Position numbers and translations under genes: made by a program. A DNA stretch of 18,458 nt from CAVCAD01 sp036653735 (lineage in GTDB: Bacteria; Bacillota_I; Bacilli_A; RF39; UBA660): NCBI GenBank assembly GCA_036653735.1, contig JAVVTI010000015.1, forward strand, positions 1-18,458, given 5' to 3'. Positions 1 through 6,026 of this stretch are shown piece by piece. The notes beneath the pieces were generated by a model, which did no database searches, was not told the DNA's origin, and saw only the letters and a program-made list of their open reading frames with translations. How positions within the stretch are numbered: the stretch's first letter is position 1; every line of letters begins with the position of its first letter.

Positions 1-67
1 AGTTTTGTAACAATTTGTAATTATTTATGTAAAAAACATCAGTTTACTAATATATATATTTAAATAG

Positions 68-96
68 TAGATTTTTTATATTTAATAGTTTATAAT
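68..96 (+). promoter_or_regulatory. Putative promoter of the ferredoxin gene
   Basis: A perfect -10 hexamer TATAAT lies at 91-96. A weak -35-like TAGATT lies at 68-73, with a 17-base spacer. Transcription would start near 103, giving a leader of only about 15 bases before the GTG start at 117. The region 1-67 upstream is very AT-rich and shows no gene. The -35 match is poor, so confidence is moderate. Confidence 0.45.
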
Positions 97-105
97 ATAT
101 GAAAA

Positions 106-109
106 GGAG
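106..109 (+). promoter_or_regulatory. Ribosome binding site that fixes the ferredoxin start
   Basis: GGAG at 106-109 lies 7 bases before GTG 117. It falls inside the longer reading frame that opens at ATG 99. This favours GTG 117 over ATG 99 as the true start. Confidence 0.65.
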
Positions 110-116
110 AAGTAAA

Positions 117-314
117 GTGGAAAAATTAAATATTAATCAAGATAAATGTATTGGTTGTGGTATGTGTGTAGGACAAAATAGTGAATACTTTGATTTTAAT
201 GATGAAGGTAAAAGCTCTGTTATAAAAGAAAATATAGAATCTCAAGATAAAAGAGATTTATTAGATATAATAGAAATGTGTCCAACAGAAGCTATAAATA
301 TTGATGAAGAATAA
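117..314 (+). CDS. Ferredoxin, single [4Fe-4S] cluster type
   Basis: Small cytoplasmic electron carrier of 65 residues if started at GTG 117; ATG 99 would add six residues (MKRRSK) that overlap the ribosome binding site. Three cysteines in CIGCGMC (C11, C14, C17) and a fourth in CPTEAI (C55) form the ligand set of one [4Fe-4S] cluster, as in the short Bacillus and Clostridium ferredoxins of the Fer4 family. The remainder is acidic, which is usual for ferredoxins. The gene stands alone on + with its own -10 box and is followed at once by a bidirectional hairpin terminator shared with convergent rluB. The redox partner cannot be told from the context. Confidence 0.9.
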   Translation: MEKLNINQDKCIGCGMCVGQNSEYFDFNDEGKSSVIKENIESQDKRDLLDIIEMCPTEAINIDEE

Positions 315-346
315 AAAATTATATAGATTCGCTATATAATTTTTTT
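313..346. terminator. Bidirectional intrinsic terminator between ferredoxin and rluB
   Basis: A perfect 12-bp inverted repeat (315-326 with 332-343) encloses a 5-base loop (327-331). On + it is followed by a T run to 346; on - it is followed by the complement of the A run 313-318. It serves the convergent ends of the ferredoxin and rluB genes and overlaps the last codons of rluB (stop at 319-321). The stem contains a single G-C pair. Confidence 0.7.
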
Positions 347-1032
347 ATTTCTTTAATAGTAAGTCTTCTATACTCACCTAATTTTATATCTTCAAGAGTA
401 AGAAATGAATATCTTATTCTTTTTAATTTAATTACTTTATATCCTAAGGAAGCAAACATATCCTTTACTTCGTGATTTCTTCCTTCAGTTAAAATAATAT
501 TAGCATAACTTTTATTATTATATTTATCTATTTTTTTAATTTTTACTTTAGCTTCTTTAGTTTTAACATTATTAATTACTACGCCATGAACTAAACTATG
601 AACCGCTTCTTTATTAAGAATACCCTCTATTTTTACTGAGTATTCCTTTTCTATATTCCCACTTGGATGTGTTAACTTATTTGTTAATTCTCCATCATTA
701 GTTAGTATTAATAACCCAGTTGTATCATAATCAAGTCTGCCTACTGGATATATCTTTTTCTCAGTATTTATAAGTTCTGTTACGGTCTTTCTATTCTTTT
801 CATCCTTAGTAGTACATACTACACCTGCTGGTTTATTAAGTATATAGTATTCTTTCTCTTCCTTCGCAACTGGAATACCATTAATAGCTATTTCTTCATT
901 TCCTTTTACTATGTATCCCATTTCCTTTATAATAACTCCATCAACACTTATTTTACCTTCTTTTATAAGTTCTTCACTTTTTCTTCTAGAAGCTATTCCC
1001 GCACTACTCATATATTTTTGTAATCTTTCCAC
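319..1032 (-). CDS. rluB: 23S rRNA pseudouridine synthase RluB/RsuA family
   Basis: This 237-residue enzyme isomerises uridine to pseudouridine in rRNA; the RluB branch modifies the large subunit (position 2605 in E. coli). The N-terminal 60 residues are an S4 RNA-binding domain (MERLQKYMSSAGIASRR). The catalytic motif GRLDYDTTGLLILTNDGE begins at residue 98, with catalytic Asp101. A late GRNHEVKDM motif is typical of the RsuA/RluB group. The start is GTG at 1030-1032, preceded by GAGG at 1041-1044. The gene follows the DD-carboxypeptidase by 36 bases on the same strand and is probably co-transcribed. In B. subtilis, dacF, spmA, spmB and rluB (ypuL) are neighbours, so this pair looks like a contracted form of that order. 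RluB is preferred over RsuA from the lineage, not from a decisive residue. Confidence 0.9.
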   Translation of the reverse strand: MERLQKYMSSAGIASRRKSEELIKEGKISVDGVIIKEMGYIVKGNEEIAINGIPVAKEEKEYYILNKPAGVVCTTKDEKNRKTVTELINTEKKIYPVGRLDYDTTGLLILTNDGELTNKLTHPSGNIEKEYSVKIEGILNKEAVHSLVHGVVINNVKTKEAKVKIKKIDKYNNKSYANIILTEGRNHEVKDMFASLGYKVIKLKRIRYSFLTLEDIKLGEYRRLTIKEIKKLYSESI

Positions 1033-1068
1033 TATTATTTCCTCGCTTTACTTGCTTATTATAATGTA

Positions 1069-2103
1069 CTACTTCCAAAAATACAATAGTTTTCTAGCAT
1101 TAAGTGTATTAATAGTTTTATTAGATTTATATATTTTTTCTCTTAAAAATAATTTATTATTAATAATAATGTTTATATGACCTATATTATTTTTTATTGG
1201 TTTCTTATAAAACACATAGTTAATTTTTATATTATCTTTTTTACTTAACATTATATTTACATCATTCTTAATGTAAACACGATAATTCCTATATTTCTTA
1301 TTATTAATAACAAAGTTACTTTTATCTAATATCTTATAACTAGAATATTCTTTAAAAGTTTTTTCATACAAAGCTTTATGATAATTAAATTGATCAGGCT
1401 TTTTAAGTGTTACTATTATTAACTTCTTATTATTCTTCCTTGCTGAAGAAACTAATAAATGTCCACTTGATGGAGTATATCCAAGTTTACCACCAGTTGT
1501 AAACTTATAAGAAGATAGTAGTTTATTCTTATTGTACCAAATATATGTACTTAAGTCAGTCTTTACTTTATATTTTCTAGTACTAGTTATTTGTGCAAAA
1601 GTTTTATTATTCATAGCATATCTCATAAGAAGTGCTAAGTCATATGCACATGAATAATTCTGAGTTTTTTCATCTAATCCATGAGGATTATTAAATATAG
1701 TATTTTTCATATTAATTTGTCTTGCTTTTTTATTCATTAAGTTAATAAACTCTTGATAAGGCTTTACATTATTTGCAATTATATTAGCAGCATCATTTCC
1801 ACTTACTAAATTTAATCCATATAATAGTTCTTCTAATGTAAATGTTTCTCCCTTTTTAGCATAAATCATACTTCCATCTACTTCATCTATCTCAGAGTTT
1901 ACTGTGTACTTATCAGTAAGCTTAGCATTTTCTATAGCTATAATAGATGTCATTATCTTAGTAGTTGATGCTATAAGAGATCTATCGTTCATGTTTTCCT
2001 CTTCTAATACCCTACCACTTTCACCATCCATTACAATATAACTACTCTGTGCTTTCAAAGTATTACATGTTAAAAATAAGAGTATAAACAATATTATCTT
2101 CAT
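1069..2103 (-). CDS. dacF: D-alanyl-D-alanine carboxypeptidase, peptidase S11 (DacF/PBP5-like)
   Basis: Exported penicillin-binding protein of 344 residues that removes the terminal D-Ala from peptidoglycan stem peptides. Residues 1-18 look like a signal peptide. The S11 active-site motifs are present: S46-T-T-K49 (nucleophile Ser46, base Lys49), S101-G-N103, and the third motif at K206-L207-G208. The third motif is normally KTG in this family; here the codon for the middle residue is CTT (Leu), which is unusual. Residues from about 260 form a beta-rich C-terminal part. I see no clear C-terminal amphipathic anchor; the protein ends LLYFWK. The start ATG 2101-2103 has no good Shine-Dalgarno sequence. 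It lies 32 bases downstream of the lipoprotein gene, with a possible terminator between, and upstream of rluB. The symbol dacF is assigned from family and from the rluB neighbourhood. Confidence 0.87.
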   Translation of the reverse strand: MKIILFILLFLTCNTLKAQSSYIVMDGESGRVLEEENMNDRSLIASTTKIMTSIIAIENAKLTDKYTVNSEIDEVDGSMIYAKKGETFTLEELLYGLNLVSGNDAANIIANNVKPYQEFINLMNKKARQINMKNTIFNNPHGLDEKTQNYSCAYDLALLMRYAMNNKTFAQITSTRKYKVKTDLSTYIWYNKNKLLSSYKFTTGGKLGYTPSSGHLLVSSARKNNKKLIIVTLKKPDQFNYHKALYEKTFKEYSSYKILDKSNFVINNKKYRNYRVYIKNDVNIMLSKKDNIKINYVFYKKPIKNNIGHINIIINNKLFLREKIYKSNKTINTLNARKLLYFWK

Positions 2104-2120
2104 ATAATATTGTTATGATA

Positions 2121-2152
2121 AAAAAACAAATAAAATTACTTATTTGTTTTTT
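2121..2152 (-). terminator. Possible weak terminator after the 181-residue lipoprotein
   Basis: A perfect 12-bp inverted repeat (2121-2132 with 2141-2152) encloses an 8-base loop; on - the 3' arm ends in a run of seven T. The stem has only one G-C pair and it overlaps the lipoprotein stop codon (2136-2138). If real, it would end or attenuate transcription before the carboxypeptidase gene. I found no convincing promoter between it and that gene's start. Confidence 0.4.
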
Positions 2153-2681
2153 CATAATTATATAATCCATGTAATTTCTCTTTAGTTACACCATCTAATT
2201 CATTTACTATCCATTTATTATCTATCTTAGTTAAATTAAACTCTGCTGTATAATCAATCATTTTATCAGTTTTTTTCATCTTATCTAATTGATATTTTAA
2301 AAACATATCTTCATTATATACTCCATCTTTTTGAAATTCCTCAGTATGTTCTTTTAAGTATATACTAGCATCTTCTTTAGCTTTATATAGATCATATACA
2401 CTTAGTTTTACTTTAACAACCGCTGTATCCTTAGTAATATCCTCACTTAATACTTTATATTTAATATGCTTATATTCTCTTTTAACTGCATCTACATATA
2501 AAGTAGTATTCTCAGTAGATAAACCTTCAGCTTTAGCACTAGTATTTAAATCATCAACTACTGCACTATCTAACATTTGATACCTATCAATAAATTTTTT
2601 AACCTCAGCTGTAGGTATTTCTTTTTTCATACAGCCAGTACTAAGAACTAGAAATGTAAATAATAATATAATTTTTTTCAT
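2136..2681 (-). CDS. Lipoprotein of unknown function
   Basis: This 181-residue protein has a lipoprotein signal peptide: positive MKK, a hydrophobic stretch, and lipobox LSTGC with the lipidated Cys17. The mature part is soluble and charged, with alternating segments such as HIKYKVLSEDI and AVVKVKLSVYDL. It ends in an aromatic-rich strand around NKWIVNELDG. This layout (helices, then a curved sheet ending in a -KW-V- strand) resembles NTF2-like lipoproteins of Bacillota, but I do not recognise a named family. The start ATG 2679-2681 is preceded by AGGTGA. It is the last gene before a possible terminator in the run that begins at rmuC. It would be anchored on the outer face of the membrane. 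Confidence 0.75.
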   Translation of the reverse strand: MKKIILLFTFLVLSTGCMKKEIPTAEVKKFIDRYQMLDSAVVDDLNTSAKAEGLSTENTTLYVDAVKREYKHIKYKVLSEDITKDTAVVKVKLSVYDLYKAKEDASIYLKEHTEEFQKDGVYNEDMFLKYQLDKMKKTDKMIDYTAEFNLTKIDNKWIVNELDGVTKEKLHGLYNYEKTNK

Positions 2682-2719
2682 CTTTTCACCTAAGAATATT
2701 ATTTACTATTTTTTAAATA

Positions 2720-3349
2720 TTATACAACAAATAATTTAATAACATTTAAAAACTCTTTATGTTTATTAGAAAATGTTTTTTTAATGTCTATTAATAAGTC
2801 TTCATAACAATTATTTGTTGTACTTTTTTTATTAAACCATTCATAATAAAGATATTCTATCTTTATACTATCATCTTTATATTTATTTAAATTAAAAAGT
2901 ATTTCCTTTATTATTTTAGATTCACTTCTAAGTAAAAAATTATATTTATAATACTTTTTAACTTCTTTATAACCTATTGTAGTAGTTTTAAGTGATGAAG
3001 ATAACTCTATTATTTCTATTTCATCCTCTATATTAAGTCTACTTCTTCTTAAAATATTTCCCTTACTATCAAACATAATACAAATAGCATCATATCCATT
3101 TGTTATAGAACATGCATACTCTATTTTTTCATATTTCTTCTCATTATATACCTCAGTTTTATCTTTAATAAGTTGTAATAATTCTTTATCAACTATTATA
3201 TTTCCCTTTAAAAATAAATTATAAGTTTTATCAGCTACTTTAACTAAAGGAGTTTTCCTAATAAGATCAAGTATATCTGTTTCATTCCAATCAAAGAAAT
3301 CAAATAATTTTTTATTAAAGTTTACTTCTATATCATAAATATTTAACAT
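2720..3349 (-). CDS. UPF0736 / DUF3603 family protein (YjbA-like)
   Basis: Cytoplasmic-looking protein of 209 residues with no signal peptide or membrane helix. Three stretches match what I remember of B. subtilis YjbA (UPF0736): the N-terminus (MLNIYDIEVNF, then PLVKV near residue 35), the central RRSRLNIEDEIEIIEL, and IEYLYYEWFN near residue 165. YjbA is about 250 residues, so this copy is shorter, missing roughly the last 40. The biochemical function of the family is not known to me. ATG 3347-3349 has a good AGGAG six bases upstream. The preceding membrane-protein gene ends inside its start (7-base overlap), which points to coupled translation. A profile search against DUF3603 would settle the assignment. 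Confidence 0.7.
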   Translation of the reverse strand: MLNIYDIEVNFNKKLFDFFDWNETDILDLIRKTPLVKVADKTYNLFLKGNIIVDKELLQLIKDKTEVYNEKKYEKIEYACSITNGYDAICIMFDSKGNILRRSRLNIEDEIEIIELSSSLKTTTIGYKEVKKYYKYNFLLRSESKIIKEILFNLNKYKDDSIKIEYLYYEWFNKKSTTNNCYEDLLIDIKKTFSNKHKEFLNVIKLFVV

Positions 3350-3555
3350 ATGTTTCTCCTCTTCTTCTTACATAAATATATTATTAACAATATTCCAGGT
3401 ATAATACAAATACACTCAGGTTTTGTTACTATATATTTAATATATTCAAAGAAACTATAATTCATATTAAGAAGTACTGCATATAGAATAATAAATGTTA
3501 AAGAAACTGATGTTAAAATTATACTCATTAAAAAAACAAATATTTTACATAGCAT
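3343..3555 (-). CDS. Small two-helix membrane protein, unknown function
   Basis: Counted from ATG 3553-3555, this 70-residue protein has two predicted membrane helices (about residues 4-27 and 47-62) joined by a short loop with aromatic residues. It ends in the positive tail CKKKRRNIC, which suggests a cytoplasmic C-terminus. The ATG at 3555 has a GAGAGG ribosome binding site (3564-3570) eight bases upstream. An alternative start at ATG 3610-3612 overlaps the upstream TGA stop as ATGA and would add 19 polar residues, but it lacks a ribosome binding site. The gene overlaps the YjbA-like gene by 7 bases. I do not recognise the family. Position between a pilin-like protein and a YjbA-like protein does not reveal a role. 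Confidence 0.65.
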   Translation of the reverse strand: MLCKIFVFLMSIILTSVSLTFIILYAVLLNMNYSFFEYIKYIVTKPECICIIPGILLIIYLCKKKRRNIC

Positions 3556-3563
3556 TATTAATA

Positions 3564-3570
3564 CCTCTCT
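3564..3570 (-). promoter_or_regulatory. Ribosome binding site that fixes the start of the small membrane protein
   Basis: AGAGAGG on the - strand lies eight bases upstream of ATG 3555. It favours that start over the ATGA-overlap start at 3612. Confidence 0.6.
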
Positions 3571-3608
3571 ATATATATATTTGTTTTTCTTATAATTATT
3601 AATTAATA

Positions 3609-4682
3609 TCATCCAATAGGTAAATCATCCCAACCCATTATATTTGTAACCAAATTAATAAGCGCTGGTAACATAAATATAAATAGAACAACTGCAAATC
3701 TTATAGCAAGATTTTTATATGCTTTTTTTAAGGCGTCTTTATCTTCTGCTGCGATTGCTTTTGCAAAGTCCATCATAGATAGAACAATAACTATAATAGG
3801 AGCAACTATTTTAATACCTAGAAATATCTCATTAAGAATTTTTATTAATTCAGGACTTAATATTTCATTTGTACCAGTTATAAATTGTTCCATATCTTCT
3901 CTATTAGTAACAGACCCATCTGATGCATTAATACTACCAGAAATAGAAGAATCATGATCAAATTTTTTAGCAACAGATATACTCATTTTTTGAAGGCCAG
4001 ATACACCAATATCAGAATACTCAAAACTGCTCTCTGGACATAGAGTACCTTCAAACATTGATGATTTAAAATCTTTTTCAATAATTTCTTTAGTTGCTTT
4101 ACTAGATTTTATACCTGTTAAATCAGACTGTACCTTGTTATCAGACCACCATAGCAAATATTCATCACTAGTTTCTTTATTATAAATACATTTATGTGCT
4201 TTATTATCAATTGGCTCTCCGCCAGCTGATATATTTTCTTTTTCTTTATCATCCTGAACTTTCTTAATTTCCTGCACTTTCATTAGTGATGGATGAACCG
4301 ATGAATCAAACGAAGATGTTTTTTTAAACATCCAATTCATAGTTTTAGTGTCCATAGAGTAAGAAATTGATACACACGGTAAAAGTTTACCTTTATCATC
4401 AATAATATCCTTAACAACTATAGATTTTTCTAGATCCTTAAATACATTTTCTGATACATTAAATACCCCTTCGTTTCCAGGAGCTTTAACAACTTTTAAT
4501 GACGGAATATTAAAATCATAGTTTAATTCAAGTTCTACCTTTGTTGAATGCATTTTATTATCATAAAGTGTTGCTTTATAATTACAAACTATACTAGATG
4601 CATTTACATTATTATAAAATAGAAAACAAGTCATAAATGTTAGAATAAATGTTAAAGTCTTGTATAAGTTCTTCTTTTTCAT
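3609..4682 (-). CDS. Secreted protein with C-terminal VirB2-like pilin module
   Basis: This 357-residue protein starts at ATG 4680-4682, which has GAGG at 4690-4693; a frame opening at 4730 would add 16 residues and run into rmuC. Residues 1-28 are a signal peptide ending NVNA. Residues 29 to about 280 form a soluble extracellular domain with four cysteines (C33, C103, C165, C215) that I do not recognise. Residues 287-307 and 328-348 are membrane helices around the charged loop AAEDKDALKKA. Over this module, IKIVAP to ALKKA, it aligns without gaps to the VirB2-like pilin at 17994-18374: I count 16 identities in 32 positions. Signal cleavage would put the big domain and the C-terminus outside and the charged loop inside, matching VirB2 topology. 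It lies 22 bases after rmuC, in the same operon. Probably a specialised pilin or surface subunit of the T4SS encoded at 8-18 kb (inference). Confidence 0.75.
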   Translation of the reverse strand: MKKKNLYKTLTFILTFMTCFLFYNNVNASSIVCNYKATLYDNKMHSTKVELELNYDFNIPSLKVVKAPGNEGVFNVSENVFKDLEKSIVVKDIIDDKGKLLPCVSISYSMDTKTMNWMFKKTSSFDSSVHPSLMKVQEIKKVQDDKEKENISAGGEPIDNKAHKCIYNKETSDEYLLWWSDNKVQSDLTGIKSSKATKEIIEKDFKSSMFEGTLCPESSFEYSDIGVSGLQKMSISVAKKFDHDSSISGSINASDGSVTNREDMEQFITGTNEILSPELIKILNEIFLGIKIVAPIIVIVLSMMDFAKAIAAEDKDALKKAYKNLAIRFAVVLFIFMLPALINLVTNIMGWDDLPIG

Positions 4683-4704
4683 ATAAGTTCCTCTTTTCTT
4701 TATT

Positions 4705-5796
4705 TTACAATATTTTATTATTATCTTCAAGTACTATTTCATTATTATCTTCAATCTTTACATTATTTATAGAATCAAATCTTTTTGTAATCTTTTCTGT
4801 TGTTATATGGATATCTTTAACATCTTTACTAACACTATCTATATTTCTTGATAATTTATCCCATCTAGTCTTATATTTATCAAACTCTTGACCTAGTTTA
4901 TTTAACTCTTCATGTATAATACTTGTATATTTATCTCTTTCCATACCCATAAGTACTGCTTGTACTACTGTAAGCAAACTCATAAGTGTTGTAGGAGAAG
5001 TTATCCACACTCTCTTTTGATAAGCATACTTAATAATGTTTGGATGGTATGCATTTATCTCTGCAAAGATTGCTTCAGCTGGTAAAAACATAATTGCTTG
5101 ATTACTTGTTACTCCATCAATAATGTATTTACTGCTTATTGCATCTATATGTTTTTTAACATCATTTTCAAATAACTTTGTTTTATCATCCCTATCTCTT
5201 TGCCCTATACCTTTTTCTATCATATTTCTATAGTTCTCTAAAGGAAATTTACTATCAATTGCTATAGTACCTAAAGGTTCAGGTCCAAATAATACAGCAT
5301 CTACAATAGTATTATTATTAAAAGAGTATTGAACCTGATATATTTTATCATTCTTAACTCCAAAAATACTTTCTAAAATATATTTTAGATTAACTTCTCC
5401 AAAAATACCTCTACTCTTTTTATCTGTCAAAATACTTTGAAGAGAAACAATATCGTTACTCAAATTATCAATTTTCTTTTGTGCTTCATCAATTCTAGCT
5501 AACCTTTCTAAAACACTTGAAAAAGTTTTATTAGTTTTTTCAAAGTTAACATCTAAACGTTCATTAACTCTATCATTTATTCTATTTAAACGTGTTTCTA
5601 TTCTATCATTTAAATTCTCAAAATCTTTATTTAAGTCATGAGAAAAAGAATTCTTAAACTCACCTATTTCTTTAGTTAATGAAGTTTCGATCTTACCTAA
5701 ACGTTCTGTTATGTTACTCTCATTAACTCTTTTTACTAAATTAATTATCTCTAAAATAATAAGTACAACCAAAAGTGTTAAAAAAATATAATTCAT
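4705..5796 (-). CDS. rmuC: DNA recombination protein RmuC
   Basis: RmuC family protein of 363 residues, implicated in limiting recombination between short inverted repeats and carrying a PD-(D/E)xK nuclease-like fold. Residues 3-21 form an N-terminal membrane anchor. Residues 25-125 are a long coiled coil rich in E, N and R. The nuclease-like core has GIFGEVNL at 130-137, VDAVL with Asp166, and IDSKFP with Asp181 and Lys183. A second helical segment follows near 300-345, and the tail is Asn/Asp-rich. ATG 5794-5796 is preceded by AGAGG. It is the first gene of a - strand run driven by a good promoter at 5815-5843. Its length is normal to slightly short for the family. What RmuC shares functionally with the pilin-module protein directly downstream is unknown. 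Confidence 0.92.
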   Translation of the reverse strand: MNYIFLTLLVVLIILEIINLVKRVNESNITERLGKIETSLTKEIGEFKNSFSHDLNKDFENLNDRIETRLNRINDRVNERLDVNFEKTNKTFSSVLERLARIDEAQKKIDNLSNDIVSLQSILTDKKSRGIFGEVNLKYILESIFGVKNDKIYQVQYSFNNNTIVDAVLFGPEPLGTIAIDSKFPLENYRNMIEKGIGQRDRDDKTKLFENDVKKHIDAISSKYIIDGVTSNQAIMFLPAEAIFAEINAYHPNIIKYAYQKRVWITSPTTLMSLLTVVQAVLMGMERDKYTSIIHEELNKLGQEFDKYKTRWDKLSRNIDSVSKDVKDIHITTEKITKRFDSINNVKIEDNNEIVLEDNNKIL

Positions 5797-5814
5797 AATA
5801 TACCTCTTATATAT

Positions 5815-5843
5815 ATTTTATCATTTATATATAGATATTACAA
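5815..5843 (-). promoter_or_regulatory. Promoter of the rmuC operon
   Basis: On - the -35 TTGTAA (5838-5843) and -10 TAAAAT (5815-5820) are separated by exactly 17 bases (5821-5837). Transcription would start near 5808, just before the AGAGG ribosome binding site. It uses the same -35 hexamer as the divergent murE promoter. Confidence 0.65.
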
Positions 5844-5864
5844 TGTATGTATAATTTTTTAGAT

Positions 5865-5930
5865 AAAAAAAAGAAGACACTCATAAATAAGCAGTTGTAC
5901 ATATACTTATAAAAAGTGTCTTCTTTTTAT
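5865..5930. terminator. Strong hairpin between divergent rmuC and murE promoters
   Basis: Perfect 14-base arms, 5868-5881 and 5915-5928, carry A-rich and T-rich outer ends, so it would work as an intrinsic terminator on either strand. The 33-base loop holds a smaller stem (ATAAG 5887-5891 with CTTAT 5906-5910). No annotated gene ends here: rmuC reads away to the left and murE to the right, and both promoters lie outside the hairpin. It may insulate the two units, or be the end of a short RNA. A + strand -10-like TATAAT at 5850-5855 is present, without a good -35. The rest of 5797-6026 shows only the two promoters. Confidence 0.6.
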
Positions 5931-5977
5931 AGTATAACACATTATTACAAGGATTATACTAAAAGTAGTAACTTTTC

Positions 5978-6006
5978 TTGTAAGAATAAATATTTTAAAG
6001 TATAAT
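5978..6006 (+). promoter_or_regulatory. Promoter of murE
   Basis: -35 TTGTAA (5978-5983), a 17-base spacer, and a perfect -10 TATAAT (6001-6006). Transcription would start near 6013, leaving a leader of about 14 bases that contains AGAGAGG (6014-6020) six bases before ATG 6027. This leaves no room for a leader-RNA regulator. Confidence 0.75.
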
Positions 6007-6026
6007 AAAGTATAGAGAGGCATTAT

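Noticed and set aside
99..116. ATG 99 as the ferredoxin start
   Set aside because: The GGAG ribosome binding site falls inside this extension, seven bases before GTG 117, and the -10 box ends at 96, leaving no leader for ATG 99.
911..1180. + strand hydrophobic ORF across the rluB/dacF junction
   Set aside because: It is antisense to two well-supported genes; hydrophobic character is expected from complementing AT-rich charged coding sequence.
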